A model generated the notes under the pieces. That model had not been told where the DNA came from and did no database searches. It saw only the letters and a program-made list of their open reading frames with translations. A DNA stretch of 64,000 nt. Origin: Streptomyces sp. XM4193. GTDB lineage: Bacteria; Actinomycetota; Actinomycetes; Streptomycetales; Streptomycetaceae. The stretch spans positions 1 to 64,000 of the forward strand of contig NZ_JALLGK010000001.1 in assembly GCF_023072595.1 (NCBI RefSeq), given 5' to 3'. Both the position numbers and the translations under genes were made by a program. Shown here piece after piece: positions 8,031-16,176 of this stretch (the first letter of the stretch is position 1; every line of letters begins with the position of its first letter).

Positions 8031-10094
8031 GTGTCGGTGGTGGCCGCTACTGGACAGGACGGGCCGGACGGCACGGACGGACAGGCTGACGCCAACGACG
8101 CGGGCAGCTCGTCCACCGCGCCCAGGGTCCCCGGACAGGCCTCTTCGACGAGCCCCAGGGCAGCCGATCCAGGCCGTGCGGGTGCCGGTGCCGGTGCCGG
8201 TGAGAGCGTCGAAGGTGCCGATGGCGTCGGCGCGGACGGCGTGGACGGCGCGGGAGAAGCAGCGGCCGCGTCGGACGGATCCGCGCCCGCACGCTCCGTT
8301 CCGCAGCAGCGCAGCCGTGGCGCGGACGTCGTCCACGGCAGCGGCCCGGAGGACGACGACTCGGACACGGCGGACGGCGACACCGTCGGCGACACCGAGC
8401 TCATCTCCCGTATGCGCGGCGGCGACACGGGAGCGTACGACGAGCTCTACCGCCGCCACGCGGACGCCGTGCGCCGGTACGCGCGTTCCTGCTGCCGCGA
8501 CTCCGACACCGCGGACGACCTCACCAACGAGGTGTTCGCCCGTACCTTCCAGGCCCTCCAGGGCGGCAAGGGCCCGGAGACGGCGGTACGGGCGTATCTG
8601 CTGACCTCGGTGCGGCACGCCGCGGCGGCATGGAGCAAGAGCGCACGGCGCGAGCACCTGGTCGACGACTTCGCGGTGTTCGCGGTCTCCGCGGTGGGTT
8701 CGCAGGCCGGCGGCGAGGACACCCAGGAACTCGGCGCGGACGTACGGGCGATGCACGAGGCCGAGCAGTCGATGGTCGTGCAGGCGTTCCGCACGCTGCC
8801 GGAACGGTGGCAGGCCGTGCTGTGGCACACCACCGTGGAGGACACCTCTCCGCGGGACGTCGCGCCGATGCTGGGCCTCACACCGAACGCCACGGCCGTA
8901 CTGGCCCACCGGGCGCGCGAGGGTCTGAAGCAGGCGTACCTCCAGGCGCACGTCAGCCAGTCGCTGACCGAGGGCGGGGAGTGCTCGCGGTACGCGGACC
9001 GGTTGGGCGCGTACGCGCGCGGCGGGCTGCGGATGCGCGCCGAGCGCGGGCTGCGCCGGCACCTCGAGGAGTGCGCCAGGTGCCGGCTGGCCGCGGTCGA
9101 GGTCAAGGACGTCAACGACCGTCTGAGCGCACTGCTGCCGATCGCGGTCATCGGCTGGTTCGCCGCCGGTTGGTCGGCCAAGCTCGCCGGCGTCGTCGGC
9201 GGTGGCGCCGCAGCGGGAGCGGCGGGCACGGCCGCCGCGGCGGGCGGCAAGGCCGGCGCGGGAGGAGCGGCGTCGGAGGGCCTGGGCGCACCGGCGAAGG
9301 CGGGTGTCGCGGCCAGCGCGGTGGTCGCAGCGGCTGCCGCTGCAGCGCTGGTGTTGGCACTGTCGGGCAACCCCAAGGAGGAGGAGCCCCGACCGCCCCA
9401 GGCACAGCCCTCCGAGCAGGCGCCGCAGCCCGAACCCGAGCCGGAGCCCGATCCCAGCCAGAAGCCGGAGCCGCGGCCCGAGGAGCCCCGCCCCGAGCCC
9501 GAGCCGGAGGAGCCCGCGGATCCGCCGGCGCCCACGCCCACGCCGTCGACCCCGGCGCCCACTCCGACTCCCACCCCGACACCGACACCCACGCCGACAC
9601 CCACGCCGACTCCCACTCCCACTCCCACCCAGGAGCCGGAACCCGAACCGGAGCCGGAGCCGGAGCCGTACGAGGTGCGCAACCTCTCCTGGGACCTGCT
9701 CGGTTCCAGCGACGAACCGGCGATCAAACTCACCGAGAGCACCTGGGTGTGGCAGCGCTCGACCCCCCGGGTCGGCGGTCGGGAGCAGGACCACGGCATC
9801 ACCGTCGGCGGTCCGTCCTCCGTCAACATCGCCCTGAACCGGGAGTGCAGTTCCTACGAGGCGCTGGCCGGGGTGGACGATCTGACGCTGCTGGACCGCT
9901 CGGTGCGGTTCGCGGTCTACGGCGACGGCAGACAGCTGTGGCAGTCCGGCACCGTGCGTCGCGGCGACGCACCCGTACGGGTCGCCGTCCCGCTGGACGG
10001 CGTGCAGACGCTCCGGCTCGAAGTGACGCCCGAATCGGCGCTCGGAGCAGTGGTGTTGAGCACCTGGGCCAACTCCGTCATCCGCTGCTCCTGA
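8031..10094 (+). CDS. ECF-type sigma factor fused to anti-sigma zinc finger, membrane helix and NPCBM-like domain
   Basis: A 687-residue fusion. Sigma region 2 lies near residues 123-210 (ELISRMRGGDTGAYDELY, then DSDTADDLTNEVFARTFQAL). Region 4 lies near 247-308 (LPERWQAVLWHTTVEDTSP, then LGLTPNATAVLAHRAREGL). A zf-HC2-like anti-sigma motif follows (HLEECARCR, with an upstream Cys), then Ala-rich hydrophobic segments near 365-445 that can span the membrane. A long Pro/Glu and Pro-Thr repeat linker (about 450-540) comes next. The C-terminal domain of about 140 residues (EVRNLSWDLL, SSYEALAGVDD, FAVYGDG, LRLEVTP) resembles the NPCBM carbohydrate-binding fold. The layout suggests a sigma factor held at the membrane that senses an outside glycan or wall ligand. 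ECF groups with such C-terminal extensions are known; the regulon is unknown. The GTG start is weakly supported. Confidence 0.85.
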   Translation: MSVVAATGQDGPDGTDGQADANDAGSSSTAPRVPGQASSTSPRAADPGRAGAGAGAGESVEGADGVGADGVDGAGEAAAASDGSAPARSVPQQRSRGADVVHGSGPEDDDSDTADGDTVGDTELISRMRGGDTGAYDELYRRHADAVRRYARSCCRDSDTADDLTNEVFARTFQALQGGKGPETAVRAYLLTSVRHAAAAWSKSARREHLVDDFAVFAVSAVGSQAGGEDTQELGADVRAMHEAEQSMVVQAFRTLPERWQAVLWHTTVEDTSPRDVAPMLGLTPNATAVLAHRAREGLKQAYLQAHVSQSLTEGGECSRYADRLGAYARGGLRMRAERGLRRHLEECARCRLAAVEVKDVNDRLSALLPIAVIGWFAAGWSAKLAGVVGGGAAAGAAGTAAAAGGKAGAGGAASEGLGAPAKAGVAASAVVAAAAAAALVLALSGNPKEEEPRPPQAQPSEQAPQPEPEPEPDPSQKPEPRPEEPRPEPEPEEPADPPAPTPTPSTPAPTPTPTPTPTPTPTPTPTPTPTPTQEPEPEPEPEPEPYEVRNLSWDLLGSSDEPAIKLTESTWVWQRSTPRVGGREQDHGITVGGPSSVNIALNRECSSYEALAGVDDLTLLDRSVRFAVYGDGRQLWQSGTVRRGDAPVRVAVPLDGVQTLRLEVTPESALGAVVLSTWANSVIRCS

Positions 10095-10172
10095 CCCGCG
10101 CGCGGCCCGGCGAGAACGCGGGTACGGGGGCTGCTCGCGTCGGCGGGCACGCGTGCACCCCGCGCACGGGTG

Positions 10173-12683
10173 CTAGAGCGCCGGGCGGTGCGGGGTGCTC
10201 GGTACGCCCGGTACGCCGACCACCGCGCGGCGCCGCGGTGCGTCCGCGCCCGTCCAGCAGCTGCCGCGGCGCTGCATCAGACGCGTCAACCACAGCTCCA
10301 CCGCGACCAGTTGGTCCAGGCCCTCCAGCGGCAGCGGCTCGCCGTCGGCAGCGGACCGGAGCGCCTTGCGCACGACATGGGCCTCGATGATGCCCGCGTC
10401 GGCCAGCAGCGGAGCCCGGAACAGGTCCATCAGCGGTCCGATCGCCGCGCGGAGCCCCGCCCGCCCGGCGGCGGCGTGCACCGCGTACGTGGTGGTGCCC
10501 CAGCCGGGCGGCAGTTCGTGGACGCCCGCTCCGGCGAGTACGTCGCGCAGCACGGAGGCGCGTGCGCCGGGCCGCACCCGCATCGCCTCGGGGAGTTCAC
10601 GGGCGGCGCGCACGACCTGGTTGTCCAGGAAGGGCGCGTGCAGACGCTGGTTGCGGACCTCGGCGGCCTGTTCGAGCACCCGGTAGTCCGCGGCCTGCCG
10701 GGCCAGCGCGGCCTGTGCGCGCAGCACGCCCGGGCGGCTGCCGATACCGCTCTCGGCGCGCATCGCGGCGGTCTCCAGCCGGACCGACACCTCCGCGAGC
10801 GCCTCCCCGGTCAACCAGCGGGCGGCAGGGCCGGGACGGCACCAACTCAGCGCGGCGAGCGAGGCGGACAGTGCACTGTCGGTGGCGTTGGCGCCGAAGT
10901 CGGACTCCCGCAGCGCCTGAGCGACGTCGGTGACCCCGTCGCGCTGGGTGGTTCGGGCGAGCCGGCGCGCCGCGCGGTAGACGGTGAACGGCACCGTCAG
11001 CGAGGCGCCCGAAGCGCCGTCCGCCACGGCCAACGCCGTTGCGGGGCGCAGCAGATGACGACGTTTGCGGTCCATCAGCAGATCGGCGAGGCGCGCCGGA
11101 TGGGCGTCCAGCACCTGCCGCGCGCCGTATCCGGTGAACTGGTCGGCGCTGCCGCTCGCCAGCCGCAGCCGGTGCCGACCGGCCTGGACCAGCGCGGGCC
11201 CGGGCTCGTCCGTCAACGGAACCTTGTCGAGGTCGACGTAGGGCAACCCCTCCTCGGCCGCCGCGACCACCACATGGTGCAGCCGCGGGCTCTCGGCCAC
11301 CGCGTGCGCGCGCTCCAGCTCGGCCTCGCGCTCGCTGTCCCCGCTCTGGGTCAGATCGTTGAAGGTGACCGCGAGCAGCCGCTCCCCCGCGACCGTTCCG
11401 GGGGTGCCCAGGATCGTGCCCGGAACGCCGGGCAGTCCGGCGGCGAGCAGCGCGAGCGTTGCCGACGCGGGGCCGCCGGAGAGGTCCGCGCCGACGCCGG
11501 GCGCGGGGCCGCGACCCGCACGGCGGTCGGCCGGGCCCATGCCGGGGATCGGCCCGGGATCCCGGCCGCCCCCGTCCCGGCCGCCCGCGTCCCGGCCGCC
11601 GTCGGGGCCGTACGCGCCGCCGTTGGTGTGGGCGCCGCCGTGGGCGTACGCACTGCCGTTTCCGTACGCACTGCCGTTGGTGTGGGCGCTGCCTCTGTCG
11701 GGGCCGTACGCACTGCCGTTGGAGGGGCCGTACGCGCCGCGGCCTCCGTTGCCGTACGCGCCGTCGCTGTCGTACGCGCCGTCGTTGCCGTAGGCGCCGT
11801 CGCTGCCGTCGTCGTACGCGGTGCCCGGCGGTGCGTGACCGTCGGGCACATGGCTGTCGGAGGCGTATCCGTTCGTGGTGCGCTGCTGCCCTCCCGGACC
11901 GTTCCGGACGTCAACGGGCCTGCTCTGCGCGGGAATCGCGTGCGCGCCGCGCCCGTCGGCGTGGTCGCCGCCGTAGTCGGCTCCGAAGGTGTCCGGTACG
12001 TGACGGGCCGCCGCGAGCCGGGCACGTACCGCGTCGACCAGTGCCTCACGCACGCCCTCGACCGCCTCCTCCGCCGGAATCGGCGGTGCGGCGACGACGG
12101 TGGGCGCCGTCGGCTCGTAACTGCTGATCTGCCGCGAACCCCCGTCGCGCAGAATCAGCGAATGCCCCGGCGGTACGCGTCGTACCTCGGCGTACGGGGT
12201 GGAGTCGCCCAGCGCCTCCGGCGCGTCGGGAACGGCGAGCAGCGCGGCGAGATGGCTGACATCCAGCTGCGCCTCGACCAGATCGGCGAGCGGCAGCGCG
12301 GCAGTCGCGTAGGCGGTGCCGCCGGCCCAGGGCGTGTGGAACACCGGGCGTACACCGGCGAGATCGGTGGCTACGGCGATACGGCGGCCGATGCGGACGA
12401 CGGCGGTGTACGAACCCGGGTACGTCGTCAGATGCCGTACCGCCCCGCCTCTCGCCGCGAACAGGCCCACGCGCAACTGGTCGTCACTGGCGCCGCAGTA
12501 GCCGAAGACCGCGAGCCTGGTGTTGGCGTCGGCCTCGACGATGCGCACCTCGTCCGCACGCCAGTCGCCGACAGCCCACAACGGGTCGGGATCGCCCCAG
12601 AGTTGCTGCGCCCCCACCGGTTGCAGGGTCTGTGCGTGAGTCGCACCCGCGGCGGTGCTGCTCCATCCCACCAACCACCGCAT
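10173..12683 (-). CDS. Asparagine-synthetase-like protein with disordered insert
   Basis: An 836-residue protein with the two-part layout of class B asparagine synthetase. An N-terminal glutaminase-like Ntn domain (about 1-225) is followed by an ATP-pyrophosphatase domain whose PP-loop reads DLSGGPASATLAL (near residue 397, versus the usual SGGLDS). The N-terminus is MRWLVGWSS, so the catalytic Cys2 of glutaminases is absent and ammonia release from glutamine is unlikely. Between the domains sit about 150 residues rich in Gly, Tyr, Asn, Ser and Asp. The open frame begins at a GTG at 12695, but that codon lies in the GGAGG ribosome site of the ATG at 12683, which is preferred. Lasso-peptide cyclases share this fold, but no precursor peptide is seen, so the substrate is unknown. 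Confidence 0.8.
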   Translation of the reverse strand: MRWLVGWSSTAAGATHAQTLQPVGAQQLWGDPDPLWAVGDWRADEVRIVEADANTRLAVFGYCGASDDQLRVGLFAARGGAVRHLTTYPGSYTAVVRIGRRIAVATDLAGVRPVFHTPWAGGTAYATAALPLADLVEAQLDVSHLAALLAVPDAPEALGDSTPYAEVRRVPPGHSLILRDGGSRQISSYEPTAPTVVAAPPIPAEEAVEGVREALVDAVRARLAAARHVPDTFGADYGGDHADGRGAHAIPAQSRPVDVRNGPGGQQRTTNGYASDSHVPDGHAPPGTAYDDGSDGAYGNDGAYDSDGAYGNGGRGAYGPSNGSAYGPDRGSAHTNGSAYGNGSAYAHGGAHTNGGAYGPDGGRDAGGRDGGGRDPGPIPGMGPADRRAGRGPAPGVGADLSGGPASATLALLAAGLPGVPGTILGTPGTVAGERLLAVTFNDLTQSGDSEREAELERAHAVAESPRLHHVVVAAAEEGLPYVDLDKVPLTDEPGPALVQAGRHRLRLASGSADQFTGYGARQVLDAHPARLADLLMDRKRRHLLRPATALAVADGASGASLTVPFTVYRAARRLARTTQRDGVTDVAQALRESDFGANATDSALSASLAALSWCRPGPAARWLTGEALAEVSVRLETAAMRAESGIGSRPGVLRAQAALARQAADYRVLEQAAEVRNQRLHAPFLDNQVVRAARELPEAMRVRPGARASVLRDVLAGAGVHELPPGWGTTTYAVHAAAGRAGLRAAIGPLMDLFRAPLLADAGIIEAHVVRKALRSAADGEPLPLEGLDQLVAVELWLTRLMQRRGSCWTGADAPRRRAVVGVPGVPSTPHRPAL

Positions 12684-13216
12684 CGACGCCTCCACCCGTG
12701 CCGGTCCGGCCGCACTGCCGCCTCGCTGTCATCTGGCTGCTGCAGGCTGCAAGTTGACTGTCGTTGTGTGGCCCATGCTGCCACGAGAGTGACGGCTTGG
12801 CTTCGGCAAGGTGCCCCGTTTGACGGTGTGTTGAACCCGTCACGCCGAACAACACGCGCTCCGGCGCACCACCCCGCACCACCACCGACGCCCGGACGGT
12901 ACGCACCCCGACGCACACGCGACGTGCACAGCACGACCGCCGGACACGACGCACACCACGAACCACGGGCCACTCGACACTCCCGGCACCGTGCACTCCC
13001 TGCACCGACCCGCCGACAGCCCGCCCCCTTCGCACACGAACCGCACCCGCGCCGTCGAGGCCTGCCACGCCCCGCAGCCCGCCCCTGCCCGGGCAGTGCC
13101 CGCACCCCCACCGACGCGGCCCTCGCATCGCTTCCACCACGACCCGCACACCTCCGTGCGGAGCACCCCGCCGGTGCGGTAAAGTAACGCCGGAGCCAGG
13201 CTCACGGTCGGCTCAC
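12684..13216. other. Gene-free stretch upstream of tRNA-Gly
   Basis: No convincing gene. The left part is upstream of the asparagine-synthetase-like gene. The middle is CA/CG-rich low complexity (about 12880-13100). A possible -10 TAAAGT at 13180-13185 stands about 30 bp before the tRNA-Gly gene and probably belongs to its promoter; no clear -35 is visible. Confidence 0.6.
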
Positions 13217-13290
13217 GCGGGCGTAGTTTAATGGTAGAACATGAGCTTCCCAAGCTCAGAGCGCGAGTTCGATTCTCGTCGCCCGCTCCA
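13217..13290 (+). tRNA. tRNA-Gly (anticodon CCC), CCA encoded
   Basis: The acceptor stem GCGGGCG pairs with CGCCCGC, followed by T and an encoded CCA. The D-arm is GTTTAATGGTAGAAC. The anticodon stem TGAGC/GCTCA closes the loop TTCCCAA, giving anticodon CCC for GGG codons. The T-arm is GCGAGTTCGATTCTCGT. All arms pair well, giving a 74-nt tRNA. Its 3' half belongs to the left copy of the 62-bp attachment repeat, so the element at 13247-17401 entered here and rebuilt a complete tRNA. Confidence 0.97.
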
Positions 13291-13308
13291 CGACAAACCC
13301 CCAGGTCA
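13247..13308 (+). repeat. Left attachment site (62-bp direct repeat)
   Basis: This 62-bp sequence starts at the anticodon loop of tRNA-Gly, runs through the 3' end of the tRNA and into the terminator stem, and is repeated without mismatch at 17340-17401. The position within a tRNA 3' half is the usual target of tyrosine-recombinase elements such as the actinomycete integrative elements (AICEs). Confidence 0.93.
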
Positions 13309-13322
13309 CCGACCTGGGGGTT
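13296..13322 (+). terminator. tRNA-Gly terminator hairpin
   Basis: AACCCCCAGGTC, a three-base loop, then GACCTGGGGGTT: a perfect 12-bp stem five bases after the CCA, followed by TGCTTGTTT. A nearly identical stem with one mismatch follows the right attachment copy at 17390-17415. Confidence 0.9.
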
Positions 13323-13719
13323 GCTTGTTTCCGAGCCAGTTCAGCCCTCTTGCCCCACATCCACACCAGAAGGCCCGGCGGCTTTCTTCCCATGCCCAGC
13401 CGCCCCTCAGCAAACCGTCCTCAGCGGCGCCTCGACGACCTCACGAGCCGCCGGTCACGGACCTCACCCCGCCAGTACGACCGCACAAAGATCCTCAACC
13501 CTTCAGGTCGCTACAGCCAGGCGCGCGACCGGTCGCTGCTTCCGATCACTCCAACTCCCCGCATACAGCAGTCCACGCAAAACGGGCAAGCCAAGCTGAG
13601 TCGACCGCCAACACATCACAGCCTTGTGGCTACTCGCCTGCACGAACACCCACCTTCACGTGTACAAGTTCGTGGGACCGAACACCCATAGAGATGCCAG
13701 CCCCTACGCGGCCACAAGC
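13309..13719. other. Left end of the integrated element, no gene seen
   Basis: Between the left repeat and the GntR gene there is no convincing open frame. Base composition is less GC-rich than in the flanking chromosome. In autonomous elements of this type the integrase and excisionase genes normally lie next to an attachment site; nothing like them is visible here. Confidence 0.6.
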
Positions 13720-14508
13720 TCAGGTTGCCGGCAGGCGGTAGTTCAGGACGTACGCGTCTGCCGCCATCACCGTGTCGCAGACCTCAACGGCCCGCCCCTT
13801 GGTGTCAAAGGCCGTACGGATCAGCTGGATGACGGGCACACCGGCAGACAGGCGAAGCGTCTTGACCTCTTGGGGAGATGGCATCCGCGCCCGGATCTCC
13901 TCGTCGAAGTGGTCGAGGTGGTGGCCGAGTTCTTCCAGCCGGGCGTAGATGCCACCAGGGCCGGGGTTGGGCTGAGCGATCGGAGTGTCGCGCGCCAGAT
14001 CCAACGGCAGGTACGACACGGCGAACTCCACCGGCCGACCGTCCAGCAGATACCGCCGACGACGCGCCAACACCTTGCGCGGAGCGCCCAGTCGAGCAGA
14101 GATGTCAGCAGTCGGCCGCTCTTCCTTGACCACCAGGCTGTCCACCTCGGGACGACTCCCCGCGGCTTCCGCCTCCACGGTGAACGCCGACTTGCCCTGG
14201 TCCCGATGACGCCGCGCGAAGCGGTCCGACGCCAGCCGCCTCACCGGAGGCCGAGGCCGCACGAAGACGCCCTTGCCATGCTCGGACGAGACCAGCCCCT
14301 CCCCCTGAAGCAGCGAGATGGAGTTCCGGACGGTCATCCGGGAGACGCCGTAGTGCTCGACCAGATCCGACTCCGACGGGAGCTTGGCACCCTCAGCGAA
14401 CTTCCCCCGGTCGATGGCTTCGCGCAGTTGGTCGGCGATCTGGCGAAACACAGCCCGGTCGCTGGTCGGGTCCAGCGAGCCCAGCGCACCGGATGACAGA
14501 GCGGTCAT
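13720..14508 (-). CDS. GntR (HutC) family repressor, KorSA-like
   Basis: A 262-residue regulator. The winged helix (about 20-85) contains REAIDRGKFAEGAKLPSE and YGVSRMTVRNSISLLQGEG, then the wing motif HGKGVFV. The C-terminal UTRA ligand domain (about 105-255) includes RRRYLLDGRPVEFAVSYLP and ends GRAVEVCDTV. HutC-type GntR proteins with this build include KorSA of the Streptomyces element pSAM2, which holds transfer and replication genes silent. Here the gene is divergent from a NUDIX gene, as expected of the pSAM2 korSA/pif neighbourhood. The AAAGGAG ribosome site is preceded by the palindrome TAGATATCTA, a likely self-operator. The ATG at 14508 is firm. Confidence 0.88.
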   Translation of the reverse strand: MTALSSGALGSLDPTSDRAVFRQIADQLREAIDRGKFAEGAKLPSESDLVEHYGVSRMTVRNSISLLQGEGLVSSEHGKGVFVRPRPPVRRLASDRFARRHRDQGKSAFTVEAEAAGSRPEVDSLVVKEERPTADISARLGAPRKVLARRRRYLLDGRPVEFAVSYLPLDLARDTPIAQPNPGPGGIYARLEELGHHLDHFDEEIRARMPSPQEVKTLRLSAGVPVIQLIRTAFDTKGRAVEVCDTVMAADAYVLNYRLPAT

Positions 14509-14519
14509 GAGTACTCCTT

Positions 14520-14529
14520 TAGATATCTA
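14520..14529. promoter_or_regulatory. Palindrome abutting the GntR ribosome site (candidate operator)
   Basis: TAGATATCTA is a perfect 10-bp palindrome that starts at the outer edge of the AAAGGAG ribosome site of the GntR gene, within 80 bp of the divergent NUDIX start. It stands out as AT-rich in this GC-rich region. Binding by the adjacent repressor is inferred. Confidence 0.5.
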
Positions 14530-14599
14530 GACGAGAGCCTAAGTTCTGTTGCTACCGTGGAGCGAGCCTAGCCAGCCGATCACACGAGGAAGCCCAGAC

Positions 14600-15034
14600 G
14601 TGAAAACCGCCGAGCGCCCCCATTCCGTGAGCGTCGCAGGCGTCATCGTGGACGAACGCGATCGCGCTCTGCTGATCAAGCGGCGCGACAACGGCCACTG
14701 GGAGCCACCAGGCGGAGTCGTCGAAGCCGGCGAAACCCTGCCGGACGCGCTCCAACGCGAGGTCCTGGAAGAGACCGGACTCAAGATCGCGCTTCCGGCC
14801 ACACTGACTGGCGTCTACAAGAACATGACGGGCTTGATCGTGTCGCTCGTCTTCCGCTGCCGCGCCATCGACGGTCAGCCCACAACCGGCGACGAGACCA
14901 AGGCCCTGCACTGGGCCACCCGCGACGAGGTCACCCAACTCGCCAACGAGGCCTACGCAATTCGCGTACTGGACGCACTCGACGCCACCTCTCCCCCACC
15001 CGTCCGCGCACACGACGGCGTGAAACTCGTCTAG
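14600..15034 (+). CDS. NUDIX hydrolase, Pif-like
   Basis: A 144-residue NUDIX protein. The box is complete: GGVVEAGETLPDALQREVLEE followed by TGL, matching GX5EX7REUXEEXGU with all metal-binding glutamates. These enzymes cleave nucleoside diphosphates linked to other groups. pSAM2 of Streptomyces encodes Pif, a NUDIX-motif protein that provides plasmid immunity by blocking redundant transfer and is associated with the KorSA regulator; the gene pair here has the same families. The GTG at 14600 is chosen because GAGGAAG lies at good distance; the frame is open further upstream to 14549. Gene function in immunity is inferred from context, not shown. Confidence 0.87.
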   Translation: MKTAERPHSVSVAGVIVDERDRALLIKRRDNGHWEPPGGVVEAGETLPDALQREVLEETGLKIALPATLTGVYKNMTGLIVSLVFRCRAIDGQPTTGDETKALHWATRDEVTQLANEAYAIRVLDALDATSPPPVRAHDGVKLV

Positions 15035-15080
15035 CACGACCTCACTGTCCATAGCGGCCTACCAGCACAAAGGAACTTGT

Positions 15081-15551
15081 ATGGATGAGTATACGTGTAG
15101 AGAACTGGCTTGGGAACTGCTCTGTCCAGGCCTCCCCGAAGAAGTGGCCCGCGCCCGCCGCTGGACCCGCGACATCCTCACCAACTGCCCCTGCGCCGAC
15201 GACGCCGCCTTGATCCTCACCAACTGCCCCTGCGCCGACGACGCCGCCTTGATCGTCACCGAGCTGGCCGCGAACACCGTCACCCACACCGCCAGCCCGA
15301 ACTTCCGCCTCACCATTCACCGCACAGCCGACGCCGTCACCCTCAGCGTCACCGACAACGGCAGCAGCACCACCAGCCCGCACATCACCCGCGCCCACGA
15401 CCACGAGACCCACGGACGGGGCCTCGAAATCGTCGCCGCCCTCGCCCAACACCTCTCAGTCACCCGCAACCCTCACGGCCACACCGTCACCGCCGAACTC
15501 CCCACCCACACAGTCGCGCTGCCAACCCACCACCAGGCACCAACATGCTGA
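15081..15551 (+). CDS. HATPase_c-type ATP-binding protein with internal tandem duplication
   Basis: A 156-residue protein of the short anti-sigma/serine-kinase-like ATPase family abundant in Streptomyces. The N-box is IVTELAANTVTHT, the Mg/ATP motif is SVTDNGSS, and the GRGLEIV glycine segment follows. Just before the N-box the residues ILTNCPCADDAAL occur twice in a row, encoded by a perfect 39-bp tandem duplication (15174-15251). The frame is kept, but the extra 13 residues lie in the ATP-binding helix region and may disturb it. ATG at 15081 follows AAAGGAA. The gene overlaps the next one through ATGCTGA. Confidence 0.85.
   Translation: MDEYTCRELAWELLCPGLPEEVARARRWTRDILTNCPCADDAALILTNCPCADDAALIVTELAANTVTHTASPNFRLTIHRTADAVTLSVTDNGSSTTSPHITRAHDHETHGRGLEIVAALAQHLSVTRNPHGHTVTAELPTHTVALPTHHQAPTC
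15174..15251 (+). repeat. Perfect 39-bp tandem duplication
   Basis: Unit 15174-15212 is repeated exactly at 15213-15251, inside the ATP-binding protein gene. The lack of any mismatch points to a recent event, or to an assembly artefact. Confidence 0.93.
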
Positions 15552-15883
15552 CCCGCCCACACCTCGCCACGAACCTCACCTACTGGTCGAACGCCACCGC
15601 GTTCGTACACCCCAGCCATCACCCCATCCCCTTGGGCAACGAACCCACCAACACTCCACGCCTGGCGCTTCGTTGGCTCCAAACCCGAGCAGCACACATC
15701 GCAGACCAACTCGACCCGGCAGAGTCCCGCCCCGCCCTCCACTGGCTCGACGACCACCAGGAGCACGAACACGCCTTACGCCTCCTCGCCCAAGGCGCCA
15801 CGTACCGCTACACCATCTACGCCGACACCACCCGCTACGTACTCACCGCCCGACAGGTCCAACTCCAAGGACACCGCCCATGA
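15545..15883 (+). CDS. Hypothetical protein of the tRNA-Gly element
   Basis: A 112-residue protein of no family I recognise. The start ATG overlaps the stop of the ATPase gene (ATGCTGA), and its own stop overlaps the next start (ATGA), so all three are translated in series. It begins MLTRPHLATNLTYWSN and has a central segment rich in His, Asp and Glu (WLDDHQEHEHALRLLAQG) followed by a TYRYTIYADTTRYVLTA strand-like end. No membrane helix or signal peptide is seen. It is probably cytoplasmic; its role may be tied to the ATPase. Confidence 0.72.
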   Translation: MLTRPHLATNLTYWSNATAFVHPSHHPIPLGNEPTNTPRLALRWLQTRAAHIADQLDPAESRPALHWLDDHQEHEHALRLLAQGATYRYTIYADTTRYVLTARQVQLQGHRP

Positions 15884-16176
15884 ACCAACCACCAAGCCCG
15901 GCAGACGAGTACGAGACCCACTACCGCTACGAGATCACCACCGCCATGAACCACGTCGTACGCGCCTGCCAAGACGTCGTCCGCCACCACAGCTACCAAG
16001 GCAACTGGACACCCAAGGGCACCGCCGACCCCATGGCACCCGCACACCGCGAACTCATCGCCCAGGCCCGCCAGGACGTACTCAACCAACTCCAACTCAG
16101 CATCCAGGCAGCCGAAACCATCGCCTACGAGATCGAACGCCACCGCCACCGCATCACCCGCAACCGCAGCGAGTAA
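15880..16176 (+). CDS. Hypothetical protein of the tRNA-Gly element
   Basis: A 98-residue protein that I do not recognise. It starts within the ATGA overlap with the preceding gene and ends with TAA at 16174. The sequence is hydrophilic and predicted helical (ITTAMNHVVRACQDVVRHH, LIAQARQDVLNQLQLSIQAA), without signal peptide or membrane segment. It closes a tightly coupled run of three genes (ATPase, hypothetical, hypothetical). Confidence 0.7.
   Translation: MNQPPSPADEYETHYRYEITTAMNHVVRACQDVVRHHSYQGNWTPKGTADPMAPAHRELIAQARQDVLNQLQLSIQAAETIAYEIERHRHRITRNRSE

Noticed and set aside
10173..12683. Lasso-peptide biosynthetic locus
   Set aside because: The asparagine-synthetase fold is shared with lasso cyclases, but there is no precursor peptide, leader protease or RRE gene next to it.
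10170..13187. A plus-strand open frame of about 1,005 codons
   Set aside because: It is a shadow of the asparagine-synthetase-like gene and the tRNA upstream region, with no recognisable domain.
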